Below are positions 44,952 through 56,120 of a DNA stretch of 64,000 bases, one piece after another (position 1 is the first letter of the stretch; every line of letters begins with the position of its first letter). Source of the stretch: Thinopyrum elongatum (taxonomy: Eukaryota > Streptophyta > Magnoliopsida > Poales > Poaceae); assembly GCA_011799875.1 (NCBI GenBank), contig CM022303.1, positions 737,038,939 through 737,102,938 on the forward strand. Reading direction: 5' to 3'. The position numbers and the translations under genes were made by a program. A model generated the notes under the pieces. It had not been told where the DNA came from, made no database searches, and saw only the letters and a list, made by a program, of their open reading frames with translations.

Positions 44952-47900
44952 TTACTGCGGTAGCGGGTAATGAAATTCTCCTTTGGGATCTATGACCTGG
45001 TCGAGCAAAAATGCCGCTATTTCCTCTTGAATTGCTCGTACGCAATCCGTTGGTAGGAGCTTAGCCCGCATCTCCGAGAAATTTAAAGAAGGAGATCAAT
45101 ATGCATGTATTAGTTGTGTGTATATATATTAGATAATGATGTAAAAATTGTGAATAGTGTTCTGGCAAACGTACCCATAACTTTCTATTAGATAAGCTCC
45201 TTTCAGACGCCATCATGCGAATGTTCTCGTAAACGTAGTATGCACATAAATCAGTCCCCGGCGCCTGCTTCAGGGCCTTTACAAGAATAGAATTCAATCA
45301 GATAATAATTAATCAAGCATGATAATTAATGGTATTGAAACTAGAATTAAAGAAATGGTAGCTAGCTAGTACTACTTAATTAATTACCTTGGGTCGATAC
45401 CATTTCAGCTTTTGTTTCCATTGACCTGGAACCTTTTTGATGAACTTTTCCCAAGCCCTGCCTGCCGGCAAATAAAATGAATAAAGGAGTTATTAATTAG
45501 TTGATATTAGGAAATGACGAACTAAAGAGGCCGACATATAGTTCGATAATGATTGAAATTACCTGTCGACCATCCCCTTCACGATTGAGTACTCAGTATC
45601 TAGTTTAAGTAGTGAGTCCAGTACTTCAACTTTTCCCTCTTCAACTTGAATGATTAACAAGATCCAGTGGAAACTGCATGCGCACATGTTTGCATGTATA
45701 AATTAAGCGGGCATGTGCATAACACTCATCAACTACCCTAAACCCTATACACTTATTAACATCTAGCTAGTAAACAAAAACAGAATTTGTAGTACAAGAC
45801 AGTGTGACTAACTCGAAGTTGTAAGGAAGTAGTATATCTCGATTGGTATTTAGGCGCTTCAAGAACTCTAGCAAGGTTTTCTCTGTGTCTTTTTTCGACC
45901 ATTCTTGTGACCATGTCCCTTGATTAATGGCATTTGGGTCAATGAACCCAATGCCATAGCGTCCAGCTTTTTTCATTTCATAGATCTTCATTCTGCATAA
46001 TGCCACAGAAAATAATATAGTGAGGATAATTACAAGCAATGATCAACGAGCACTACAGCTAGCTTGAGACTTAAATTACAGAAAGAAATCACTTACAGAC
46101 AATAGCAACTGACGATAGATTTGTCGAGTCCGTCTTGATTGAATAACTGAAACAGTTCTATAAACTCAACATACAGAGCATTCGCATTGTAGTAATGCTC
46201 TGGCTTGACTCTCACCATGAGGGACTCTCGATTGGTAGTCTTGGCAATTTTCATGTACCATTCATGCAATTCATACATTCTCGTTGAGAGCTTCTTCACC
46301 TCCTCAGGCTTGACCAGAAGTTCGCCGCGGGCATATTTTCGTTTTAGTTGCTGCTCTGTAAACTTTTCCATGGGCTCGATGCCTAGGAGTTGTTCTATAG
46401 TGCATCCGATCTCTTCAGCCTGCCTTCTATGATTGTCGGTTATTACTAGCTGATCGGCGCTAGTACTCACATGTGTTGGTACAATGAGCGGGGGGATCGA
46501 TTGCACCGCCTGTTTTCCCAGCTGGGGAACAGTTTTCCCGCTGTTTTTTGCAGCGGCTTGGCTGGTGCTCGAGCACGACTCCTTCTTTTTTTGTGCTTGA
46601 TATGCCTTCCTGATTTGGCGCCCATAGTCTGAGTCAATAGGCTTGGGAGCTGGTGGTTCAGCCATACGAATAAAGTGGTCAATGACATGCTCAGGTACTA
46701 TCTCCTTTGGCGGCGGTGGCGGTTTTGGTCCAAAATGGGCCCTCAATTCGGCTTGCACTTTTGGTTCGTTTTCCTCCACAGTTAGGTCGTAAGGCCTCTT
46801 CGGAAGAGGCGTCAGGCTTGGACCAATTTCGAATCTCTTGCCTCCTGTTGCTTAGGCGGCGGAAACGGCTGTTGCTTAGGCGGCGTAGCCCGCTGAGGCG
46901 GCGGAAACGGCTGACGCGGTGCCTGACTTGGAGGAGGAGGAGTGGGCTGACGCGTTGCCGGACTTGGAGGAGGAGGAGTGGGCTAATGCGGTGCCGGACT
47001 TGGAGGAGGAGGAGTGGCCTGACGCGTTGGCGGACTTCAAGGAGCAGGACTCTGCTGAGGCGGTGGCTGATGACTTAGAGGAGCGGGAGTCTGCTGACGC
47101 GGTGGCGGACTTGGAGGAGGAGTCGGCTGATGCGGTGTCGGTGGCCTTGGAAAGATGATGCAATCCTTTCTCCATAGAATGATACGATGTATGGCCTCTC
47201 CGAGTGTGTGCTCGTCGTCACCTCCAGGAATGTCAAGCTTTAGCCCCGAATATTGTGCCACCACTTCATCAACCACGACACGAGCATAGCCAGCTGGAAT
47301 CGGGTTGCAATGGAAGGTTGCTTCAGGGGGATTTGTATAAGCAACGGCGTCCGCCACCTTCATGGATATGTTCTTCATTTTGAAGTGTAGCTCACAATTA
47401 GTGTTTTCCATGATGTCATCCACAGGGTATCTATCCAGCAGTGCCTCGCCTGGGGCGGAACCCACCCTGCTTTTCGGCATGGATGGGACGGTGCTATCCA
47501 ATGTTGGATCCGCTAGCTGCTACCGCTGCTGAGACCCCCTTTCCTGGCTAAGTGAGTCGATCTGCTGCTGCTGCCGCTGGAATTGGAGTGCCAACTCTGC
47601 GTGCGCTGATTCTAGGCCTTGAAGGCTTTCTGCTTCCTGCTTCCTCTGCTCGTCCTCCAGCTTCCTCTTCTTCTCCTCCTCGATCTTCTTTCTCGCACGG
47701 CTTCTGTAGTCGGCGTTCCAGTCCTGAAACCCCTCATACCATGGAACAACGCCTTTGCCTCGTGTTCTTCCCGGGTATTCAGGATTTCCCAGGGCACGCG
47801 TAAGCTTTTCGTCCTCTCTGTTGGGCGTGAACACCCCCGTTCGAGCCTCTTCTATTGCAACAAGTATTTTGAGGTCGGCTCCTTTAAGACTTGCCTTCTC

Positions 47901-48924
47901 CAAAACCTGGCCTGTCTTTGGGTCCAACGTCCCCCCATGCGCATAGAACCAAGTCCTCCACCTGGGGGGCCAGCGCAATGTAACTGGAATGACCCCTGCA
48001 TCCACCATCTGTTGCTTAGCCTTATCCCACTTAGGCCGGGCCACCGCGTAGCCACCTGGCCCCAGGCTATGCTAATGCTCCTTTTTCGCGGCATTGAGCT
48101 TATTTATTCTCGACCGTTACTTAGCTAATTCCGATTCCTTGAATTTCACGAAAGCGGGCCAGTGATCTCTTTGCTTCTCCAGTGTTCCCGTGAATTCTGG
48201 AGTCTTCTTTCCTCCTTCGACGTACTTGGCCCATATACTTTTCTTGTGGTTGTTGAATGCAACCGCCATCTTCCTAAGAGCAGCGTCCTTGACTTTCTGC
48301 ACATCTGCATCTGTGAAATGATCTGGTAGGGTGAAATGTGACATGAGAGATTCCCAGAGCAGATCTTTTGCTCTTTGGTCAACAAAAGTAAGATTTGGAC
48401 GTTCCTGTGCGGGCTTTTTCCATTCTTGAATGGAGATCGGGATTTGGTCCTTCACAAGAACTCCGCACTGATGAACGAACTTGCCCGCATTCTTCTTAGG
48501 CTCGCTTGGTTCGCCATTAGGTTTGATGGCATCGATGTTGTACTTTACGCCATCCTTCAACTTTTTGGCCAGGCCTCGCACTGTTCTGCTCCCTGTAGAA
48601 GATTTGTTCGATCTGAAGGGCTAAAAGAAGAAAGATCGATTCGTTAATATATATACAAATCATTTAAAACATGTGATGATCACCAGATGCCTGCTTATAT
48701 AAATATACCTCACCGGTCTTTGTTATTTCAAGATCAACATTTTCTTCGTCATCATAATCATAGTTCTGGACCTCATCTGTTCATTCGTCTTCATCAAATA
48801 TCATACCCTCACCGGTACGGTTCAGATATTGCGAGCCGTCATCTTCTTCAAACTCATCTGGGCGAGGGGATGAGCGTATGATGTTGAACAGGGCCTCCTC
48901 TCCTTCTCTGTCGGTATTGTCCAT
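44952..48924 (-). pseudogene. Transposase_24-type gene with Ulp1-like cysteine protease end, CACTA B
   Basis: Exon 1 (48924-48709) starts MDNTDREGEEALFN and has an in-frame TGA near 48781. Exon 2 from 48620 reads KYNIDAIKPNGEPS, FVDQRAKDLLWESLMSH, WFYAHGGTLDPKTGQV and a Gln-rich coiled stretch, then a Pro-rich linker. Stops occur near 48117, 48072, 47520 and 47037, and the frame changes in the linker. Downstream exons give LFQLFNQDGLDKSIVSCYCL, YGIGFIDPNAINQGTW, then FHWILLIIQVEEGKVEVLDS (about 45675-45560) and APGTDLCAYYVYENIR, ending at TAA (44952-44954). His, Asp and Cys of a C48/Ulp1-type protease are all visible. In a live protein this could remove SUMO-like tags. Its role for CACTA elements is unknown. 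Confidence 0.8.
46918..47070 (-). repeat. 36-bp minisatellite coding a Pro-rich linker
   Basis: GACTTGGAGGAGG starts at 46925, 46961 and 46997, with a variant at 47033: a period of 36 bases or 12 codons. On the minus strand it gives PPPPSPATRQ-type repeats in the CACTA B gene. The reading frame shifts in or near this tract. Confidence 0.75.
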
Positions 48925-49043
48925 AGCTTTTATTTAACTAATCCAGAAGAAATATAAAACAATTTAGTATTCAAATTACAATGCATGCATGCAATCAATA
49001 AGAAAAAACTGAATCATAGTACATAATATGCATCATCGAATAT

Positions 49044-49172
49044 AATCTCGAATACATCGTCTTGAATATTATCGAATAATATATATAATCTCGAATACAT
49101 CGTCTTGAATATTATCGAATAATATATATAATCTCGAATACATCGTCTCGAATATTATCGAATACATCACTA
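49044..49172. repeat. 43-bp tandem repeat, three copies
   Basis: AATCTCGAATACATCGTCTT begins at 49044, 49087 and 49130 with nearly identical units. AT-rich and non-coding. Confidence 0.85.
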
Positions 49173-49177
49173 GCTAG

Positions 49178-49612
49178 CTAATATAGATCGAATACTATCG
49201 AATAATCTAGTTCACTCGCGGTTCCTGAGGCGCGGGCGGTGGACACCCAAAGAGAAGGAACCATCATAGGATCATAGCTCGGGTGAGATCCCCGAAGAAC
49301 CTGCCAGGTATTGGAGAACCTGACGTCCAATGCAGCCATGTAGCGACGGACGTGCTCGTCCTCCTCCTTGACACGGCGACGTACCACCTCCGGCGGGGCC
49401 GGCTCCCTCCACACCAAAAGTGGCCCACGCGAACGCCACCAAAGGAGCTCCGGGTCGACGACGGGACCCGGGGCCGGGTTCCTCACCAAGCGGCGCGCCC
49501 CTAAAGGTAGCACCTCCTAGTGCCAGCCCGGCGGAGCCCAGTACCGGACATGGCTCCTCTGAAGCAGGACGTCGTTGCGAACGGGTCGACGGCGAGGATG
49601 TGGGCCGGGCAT
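49178..49612 (-). pseudogene. Small CACTA B protein of unknown function
   Basis: The frame starts with ATG at 49612 (MPGPHPRRRPVRNDVLLQRS) and runs about 144 codons. One TAG stands near 49517 (after APPGWH), where Gln would fit by a C-to-T change. Pieces such as VVDPELLWWRSRGPLLVW, RRRVKEEDEHVRRYM and RFSNTWQVLRG suggest a real folded protein rather than chance. It lies upstream of the Transposase_24/Ulp1-type gene on the same strand and may have been its first exon. I cannot assign a domain. Confidence 0.5.
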
Positions 49613-49706
49613 CTTTGACGTTGAGAACAAATTCTATATGCAAATTCTATATGATCAAATGTTGCATATGTAAAAATTCAAACTTTGACATATGGTATCT
49701 AGCTAG

Positions 49707-50045
49707 CTAGCTAATTCATCTAACATTAATATATCTAGCTAATTCATCTAACATTTGACAAAAGTATAAAAAACTAATTCATCTAACATTAATATATCTA
49801 ATTCATCTGTAACTAAAAGTATAAAAAACTAATTCATCTAACATTTCTTTCTAATTCATCTAACATTTGACATTAATCTAACATTTCTATCTAATTCATC
49901 TAACATTTGACATTAATATATCTAATTCATCTAACATTTGACATTAGTCTAATTCATCTAAAACTTTGACATTAATCTAACATTTATATATATATATATC
50001 CAATTCATCTAACATTTCTATAACTAAAAGTATAAAAAACTAAAA
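49707..50045. repeat. Irregular AATTCATCTAACATT repeat tract
   Basis: The word AATTCATCTAACATT recurs about ten times with variable AT-rich spacers. Non-coding. Confidence 0.7.
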
Positions 50046-50129
50046 ATCAGAAAAACAGAAAATAATTAAGAAAATGTGTGTGTGTTTGTACTGTGTGCGT
50101 GTGTGAGGGCGCGCAGCAGGGGGCCGGGT

Positions 50130-50390
50130 CTTACAGTTGGGCGACAGCAGGCGAGGCGAGGCGACGGGGGCGGCGACAAGGGGCGCCGACGGGCTGGGGC
50201 GGCGACGGGGACGTGCCGGGGCGGCGACGGGGACGGGTCGGGGCGGCGCGCCACGGGGATGGGCGCGGCGACGGGGCGGCGACGGGGACAGGCGCGGCGA
50301 TGGGGACGGCGACGGCGAGGGGCGAGGCGACGGGGGCGGCGACGGGGACGGGCGCGGCGACGGGGACGGGCGCGGTGATGGGGCAGAGGT
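50130..50390. repeat. GC-rich GGCGACGGGGACG minisatellite
   Basis: Short G/C-rich words of 6-18 bases repeat irregularly. Open frames on both strands here are compositional. It lies just below the internal TATA box, in the likely leader of the left-module genes. Confidence 0.7.
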
Positions 50391-50436
50391 TGAAGCAGAG
50401 GAAGAAGAGAAGAAAACTGAAAATTTTGAAGTGCTG

Positions 50437-50444
50437 CTTATATA
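50437..50444 (-). promoter_or_regulatory. TATA box of the internal CACTA B promoter
   Basis: TATATAAG on the minus strand, next to the internal hairpin array. Conserved with 9469-9476 in element A. Confidence 0.6.
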
Positions 50445-50451
50445 GGATGGA

Positions 50452-50609
50452 CCTTTAGTACATGTTGGAGCCACCAACCGGTATTAAAGGTTTGTTTTGG
50501 CCAGGCCATGCGGCGGGAAGCGACCACCTTTAGTACCGGGTGGTGGCACCAACCGGTACTAAAGACCCCCCCTTTAGTACTGGTTGGAGCCACCAACCGG
50601 TACTAAAGG
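50452..50609. repeat. Internal CACTA hairpin array in element B
   Basis: Three palindromes (50452-50490, 50528-50564, 50571-50609) of the CTTTAGTAC...GTACTAAAG type lie in mid-element. They match the motif of the element ends. Confidence 0.8.
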
Positions 50610-51164
50610 GGGTGCGCTGGCGAAAGTGCGGTGCACAAAGTTTAGTCCCTCCTCGCCGAGCGAAGGGCAGCCGCACTAGTTTATAAACCCAGCCGCGGCT
50701 GCTCCTTCGAGCTCCTCTCTAAAGCAGACCTTCTGGGCCTACCTGTGCTGCGCTGCCCTGTGGGCCTACTGGGCCTTGCTGGCCTGCATCCTGGCCCAAC
50801 TACATGTTGGGTTTCTAGTCGTATGCAGGCCGTTGTGGCTCAGTACGCGGGCTTTTTTTAATTTTTTCTTTCTTTTCTGCTTTATTTATTTTCTTTTATT
50901 TCTGAGTTGTTTTTTGCTTTATTTAGAGTTTCTGTGTGAATCTTTTTGCTTTAGGTAAAAAAAATATAAAACTTTTTGTTAGTGGCAGTGTTTTTTAAAT
51001 TTGGATAGTTTAAATTTGAATTATTTGAATTTTATGTGAATCACTAGTTTGTGAATAACTTTACTTTATAAATAGATTTTTTAGTAATTGTTTTTTTTGC
51101 TGTTTAATATTAGTGTGTTTTATCATTATATTCAATTTGGTAATACTTAGGTTCTTTTAAAAAA
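50610..51164. other. Spacer of CACTA B before the satellite array
   Basis: Pyrimidine-rich then AT-rich. 50920-51130 matches 9650-9850 of element A. No gene. Confidence 0.6.
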
Positions 51165-54109
51165 TGAAATGCCTTTGTAACAGATGAGTTTTCGTCCGAA
51201 ACCCTAATACTTCGAAAGAGATTATCCATTTTGTACACGAAGTGCATCTAGTTTTTGCCGTAACCCTCTCAAATTTTTCGCACATGCTATGTGGGTGAAA
51301 TGATGATACCATGGCAACTTTCAACCTTTTCAGAGTTCCTTTGTAGTACTTTTCAATTTCAGGGTCATTTAGCTCAAAAAAATCAGTAAATGCATGAAAA
51401 ATAGCAAATGAAGTCAGAAAGGGTTGAAAGTTGATGACGTGGCTTTCAATGGTGCATACTGAACGCACAAAAAGTGTGGAGTTGTAATAAGTCTAAAAAA
51501 ATGAAATGCCATTGTAACAGATGAGTTTTCGTCCGAAACCCTCGCACTTCGAAAGAGATTGTCCATTTTGTACACGAAGTGCCTACAATTTTTGCCGTAA
51601 CCCTATCAACTTTTTCGCACTTGCTATGTGGGTGAAATGATGATACCATGCCAACTTTCAACCTTTTCAGAGTTCATTTGTAGTGCTTTTCAATTTCAGG
51701 GTCATTAGGACAAAAAAAATCAGTAAATTCATGAAAAATAGCAAATGAAGTCAGAAAGGGTTGAAAGTTGATGACGTGGCTTTCAATGGTGCATACTGAA
51801 TGCACAAAAATTCTGGAGTTGCATTAAGTTTAAAAAAATGAAATGCCTTTGTAACAGATGAGTTTTCGTCAGAAACCCTGATACTTCGAAAGAGATTGTC
51901 CATTTTGTACACGAAGTGCATCCACTTTTTGCTGTAACACTCTCAACTTTTTCGCACATGCTATGTGGGTGAAATGATGATACCATGCCAACTTTCAACC
52001 TGTTCAGTGTTCATTTGTAGTGCTTTTCAATTTCAGGGTCATTTAGCTCAAAAAAATTAGTAAATGCATGAAAAATACCAAATGAAGTCAGAAAGGGTTG
52101 AAAGTTGATGTCGTGGCTTTCAATGGTGCATACTGAATGCACAAAAAGTTTGGAGTTGTAATAAGTTAAAAAAATGAAATGCCTTTGTAACAGATGAGTT
52201 TTCGTCCGAAACCCTGATACTTCGAAAGAGATTGTCCATTTTGTACACGAAGTGTAGCCAATTTTTGCCGTAACCCTCTCAACTTTTTCGCACATGCTAT
52301 GTGGGTGAAATGATGATACCATGCCAACTTTCAACGTTTTCAGAGTTCATTTGTAGTGCTTTTCAATTTCAGGGTCATTTAGCTCAAAAAATCAGTAAAT
52401 GCATGAAAAAAGCAAATGAAGTCAGAAAGGGCTAAAAGTTGATGGCGTGGCTTTCAATGGTGCATAACTGAACGAACAAAAAGTCTGGAGTTGTAATAAG
52501 TTTAAAAAAATGAAATGCCTTTGTAACAGATGAGTTTTCGTCCGAAACCCTGATACTTCGAAAGAGATTGTCCATTTTGTACACGAAGTGCATCCAGTTT
52601 TTGCCGTAACCCTCAACTTTTTCGCACATGCTATGTGGGTGAAATGATGATACCATGCCAACTTTCAACCTTTTCAGAGTTCATTTGTAGTGCTTTTCAA
52701 TTTCAGGGTCATTTAGCTCAAAAAAATCAGTAAATGCATGAAAAATAGCAAATGAAGTCAGAAAGGGTCGAAAGTTGATGACGTGGCTTTCATTGTTCAT
52801 ACTGAATGCACAAAAAGTTTGGAGTTGTAATAAGTTAAAAAATGAAATGCCTTTGTAACAGATGAGTTTTTCGTCCGAAACCCTGATACTTCGAAAGAGA
52901 TTGTCCATTTTGTACACGAAGTGTAGCCAATTTTTGCCGTAACCCTCTCAACTTTTTCGCACATGCTATGTGGGTGAAATGATGATACCATGCCAACTTT
53001 CAACGTTTTCAGAGTTCATTTGTAGTGCTTTTCAATTTCAGGGTCATTTAGCTCAAAAAAATCAGTAAATGCATGAAAAATAGCAAATGAAGTCAGAAAG
53101 GGCTAAAAGTTGATGGCGTGGCTTTCAATGGTGCATACTGAACGAACAAAAAGTCCGGAGTCGTAATAAGTCTAAAAAAATGAAATGCCTTTGTGACAAA
53201 TGAGTTTTCGTCCGAAACCCTGATACTTCGAAAGAGATTGTCCATTTTGTACACGAAGTGCATCCTGTTTTTGCCGTAACCCTCGCAACTTTTTCGCACA
53301 TGCTATGTGGGTGAAATGATGATACCATGCCAACTTTCCACCTTTTCAGAGTTCATTTGTAGTGCTTTTCAATTTCAGGGTCATTTAGCTCAAAAAAATC
53401 AGTAAATGCATGAAAAATAGCAAATGAAGTCAGAAAGGGTCGAAAGTTGATGACGTGGCTTTCAATGGTGCATACTGAACACACAAAAAGTCTGGAGTTG
53501 TAATAAGTCTAAAAAAATGAAATGCCTTTGTAACAGATGAGTTTTCGTCCGAAATCCTGATACTTCGAAAGAGATTGTCCATTTTGTACACGAAGTGCAT
53601 CCAATTTTTGCCGTAACCCTCTCAACTTTTTCGCACATGCTGGTGAAATGATGATACCATGCCAGCTTTCAACCTTTTCAGAGTTCATTTGTAGTGTTTT
53701 TCAATTTCAGGGTCATTTAGCTCAAAAAAATCAGTAAATGCATGAAAAATAGCAAATGAAGTCAGAAAGGGTTGAAAGTTGATGACGTGGCTTTCAATGG
53801 TGCATACTGAATGCACAAAAAGTCTGGAGTTGTAATAAGTCTAAAAAAATGAAATTCCTTTGTAACAGATGAGTTTTCGTCCGAAACCCTGATACTTCGA
53901 AAGAGATTGTCCATTCTGTACACGAATTGCATCCAGTTTTTGCCGTAACCCTCTCAACTTTTTCTCACATGCTATGTGGGTGAAATGGTGATACCGTGCC
54001 ACCTTTCAACCTTTCCAGAGTTCATTTTATAGTGCTTTTTCAATTTCAGGGTCATTTAGCTCAAAAAAATCAGTAAAGGAGCTGAAAAATAGCAAATGAA
54101 GTCAGAAAG
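51165..54109. repeat. Tandem array of about 336-bp units inside CACTA B
   Basis: Units start (TGAAATGCC) at 51165, 51502, 51839, 52175, 52511, 52843, 53181, 53518 and 53850, with spacings 332-338. The last unit is partial, giving about 8.8 copies. Identity between units is high, with small indels. Each unit has a similar minus-strand open frame of 60-107 codons (MVSSFHPHSMCEKVE...), kept open by the recent amplification rather than by evident selection. Element A has no array at the matching place. Confidence 0.93.
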
Positions 54110-54270
54110 GTACACGTTTGTCCGAAGCACAAAAGTACACGTTTCAAATGCCAAAACACATAAGCACCCTAACTATTACAAAGATTCCCAACGGTTTGTC
54201 CAAAGTGGGACTTTCCAGATATATAAGTCCGGAAACTCACTAGAGAAGAAAGTGATGACAGTGAAGCCGG

Positions 54271-54702
54271 TCACATCCCAGAGTGGGATCTTTGGGTGTG
54301 AAACTTTTTCTTCGCGTGTGTCCCATTGTGCCGTAACCATGGATAATCTTCATCATTTAACTGGATGCTCGGATCAATATTCACTGTGAAGGGAGCAATT
54401 TCATGAAACTTTTCATAATCTTCCGTCATGTCTGTCTTGTCATCCACTCCCACGATGTTTCTTTTCCCTGAAAGAACTATCTGGCGCTTTGGCTCATCGT
54501 ATGATGTATTCACTTCCTTATCTTTTCTTTTTCTCGGCTTGGTAGACATGTCCTTCACATAGAAAACCTGCGCCACATCATTGGCTAGGGCGAATGGTTC
54601 GTCTGTGTACGCAAGATTGTTGAGATCCACTGTTGTCATTCCGTACTGCAGGTCTTCTGTTACCCCGCCTCGTGTCATATTGACCCATTTGCACCGAAAC
54701 AA
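54271..54702 (-). pseudogene. Remnant of TNP2 C-terminal (DUF4216-like) region in CACTA B
   Basis: 143 codons end in RSHSGM and TGA. It aligns with 10635-11080 of element A (YTDEPFALANDVAQVFYVKDM, DKTDMTEDY) and is less damaged than A. It begins at the deletion junction (54704-54708), so the catalytic core is absent. Without TNP2 the element depends on another copy. Confidence 0.85.
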
Positions 54703-54708
54703 AGGGAC

Positions 54709-55080
54709 GGTGCGGACGATTGACGGTGGTTAGGATGGAGACGGGAAGGCACTAAGTAAACCACACCTACATATGCAAACTAAGAGTTATTTCGACCTCA
54801 AATTGCATATAAATCAAATAAACTACCACATATAATTCCTCCCAAACTAAAAAACCCACAAATCACTATACTTATAGAGCATGCAAGAGCTAATCTAGAA
54901 ACGAGAAATAAAAGGACAAAGTTGCTAACCTTTGTGATCACTTGGATGGATGCGGTGCCTTCAAATCTTCACAAATTTTGTCAAAAATGGAGGTGAGCTT
55001 GAGCAAGAGGCGAAGAAAAACAGAGAGGAGGGAAAAAACAGAGCGCTTTCGGCTCGGGCTGGATGAAGCACTATATATAG
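54709..55080. other. Former TNP2-module leader of CACTA B, with TATA box
   Basis: It matches 14619-14980 of element A. CTATATATAG at 55071-55080 is the terminal promoter TATA. It now faces only the TNP2 remnant. Confidence 0.6.
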
Positions 55081-55086
55081 TGATAT

Positions 55087-55333
55087 CTTTAGTCCCGGTT
55101 GGTTAGACGAACCGGGACAAAAGGTGCATCTCTAGTCCCGGTTCATGGCATAAACCGGTACTAAAGGTGCTGGTGGGGCCCTAGCCTGACAGCAGCCTAA
55201 GGTTCGCCATGAACCGGTACTAATGAGCGCCGCACGCCTAGCCGTTGGAACTGGCACTAATGGTCACATTAGTGCCGGTTCAATTACAAACCGGGACTAA
55301 TGAGCTTCACATTAGGCCATTTTTCTACTAGTG
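55087..55333. repeat. Right subterminal hairpins and terminus of CACTA B
   Basis: Palindromes 55087-55123 and 55131-55167, then degenerate copies, then CTACTAGTG at 55325-55333. Confidence 0.8.
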
Positions 55334-56120
55334 ATTCAAGTGAACCTTTAGTTACCGAATGCTGTTCCTATTGCTTCGTGACATGTTACAAATACCAAAG
55401 GTGAGATTTATAGGCATCCACGTGAATCAATAACTTGTTCACTATGCCAGTTACCTCGTTACCGGTTTTTGTTCTCTATTCTTGTTCCCATATTCTGGCA
55501 TCCCTTGTGATCAAATCACATTGTGTCTGGCCAGACGATGATGGATAGCGTAACACCAAGAGGCCCCCAAGAATATATCTCCATCCTCGTAGGAGCAAAT
55601 CCCAATCTTGAGCTATCTAGTTCCTTGTCATACTTTTTCGTGAACCTGTAAGCCGCCGTAATAGCAACCCTGTTACAGATGACATTTAACAAACACCAAA
55701 GTTCATGACGCAAGTGTGAAGGAACTCGATACTCTCATGGTCTACGGAATTATGCAAATGAATAACTTTCTTTGAGTTATTAACCATTAACTTGTGACGA
55801 ATGTATCTCATAGCATGACATCATTTGGGTCGATTCAACACAAGTTTTCTTCTAACATTGTGTCCTCAAAGTTGCCGGCATAGACATGCCCATGATCAAG
55901 AAAACATAATCATCATGCAACATTTGATCTAGTCTTGGAGGCATGACTAGGAATACATTTTACCGTTTATTATTCGACATGTGCATATGAGTTTTCCTCT
56001 GAGACTTTATGGATATATGGACTCAAGGACCATTACAGTTATAGCATGGAATGTAAACATAATTACAAATATGGAAATAAATAATTACATTTATTATTGC
56101 CTCTAGGGCATATTTCCTAA

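Larger units (their letters stand above)
44510..55333 (-). mobile_element. CACTA (En/Spm-type) transposon B, complete ends, TNP2 deleted
   Basis: The left end is CACTAGTGGAGAA and the right end, read inward, CACTAGTAGAAAA. ATT on both sides (44507-44509, 55334-55336) is the 3-bp CACTA target duplication, and copy 1 shows the empty site at 23515-23517. Length is 10824 bp. It holds end hairpins, a Transposase_24/Ulp1-type gene, a small gene, an internal promoter-like array, a 336-bp satellite array and only the last part of TNP2. It is non-autonomous. Confidence 0.95.
44098..56120 (-). repeat. Orphan BARE/WIS/Angela-type LTR, copy 2, split by CACTA B
   Basis: The LTR pieces are 44098-44509 and 55334-56120. 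Together they match 23105-24286, including the 46-bp repeats (about 44200-44345). The right edge, TTATTGCCTCTAGGGCATATTTCC, is the family start in reverse. CACTA B lies between the pieces. Confidence 0.75.

Noticed and set aside
46707..47158. Plus-strand Leu/Arg- and Glu-rich ORFs
   Set aside because: They are antisense to the Pro-rich linker minisatellite of the CACTA B gene.
49178..49643. Second frame (Gly/Ala-rich, 123 codons) at the small CACTA B gene
   Set aside because: It overlaps the better frame with W, R and charged residues and looks like a +1 shadow.
50040..50477. Long overlapping ORFs rich in Arg/Gly or Pro/Ser on both strands
   Set aside because: They come from the GC-rich minisatellite. 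Several frames are open at once, so this is composition, not coding.
51157..53328. Repeated minus-strand ORFs of 60-107 codons in the 336-bp array as a protein family
   Set aside because: They recur because the DNA unit is repeated. Frames end and start at indels, with no splice or start context and no known motif.
51165..54109. Could the regular array be a CRISPR?
   Set aside because: Units are 336 bp, adjacent and without unique spacers, in a plant transposon.
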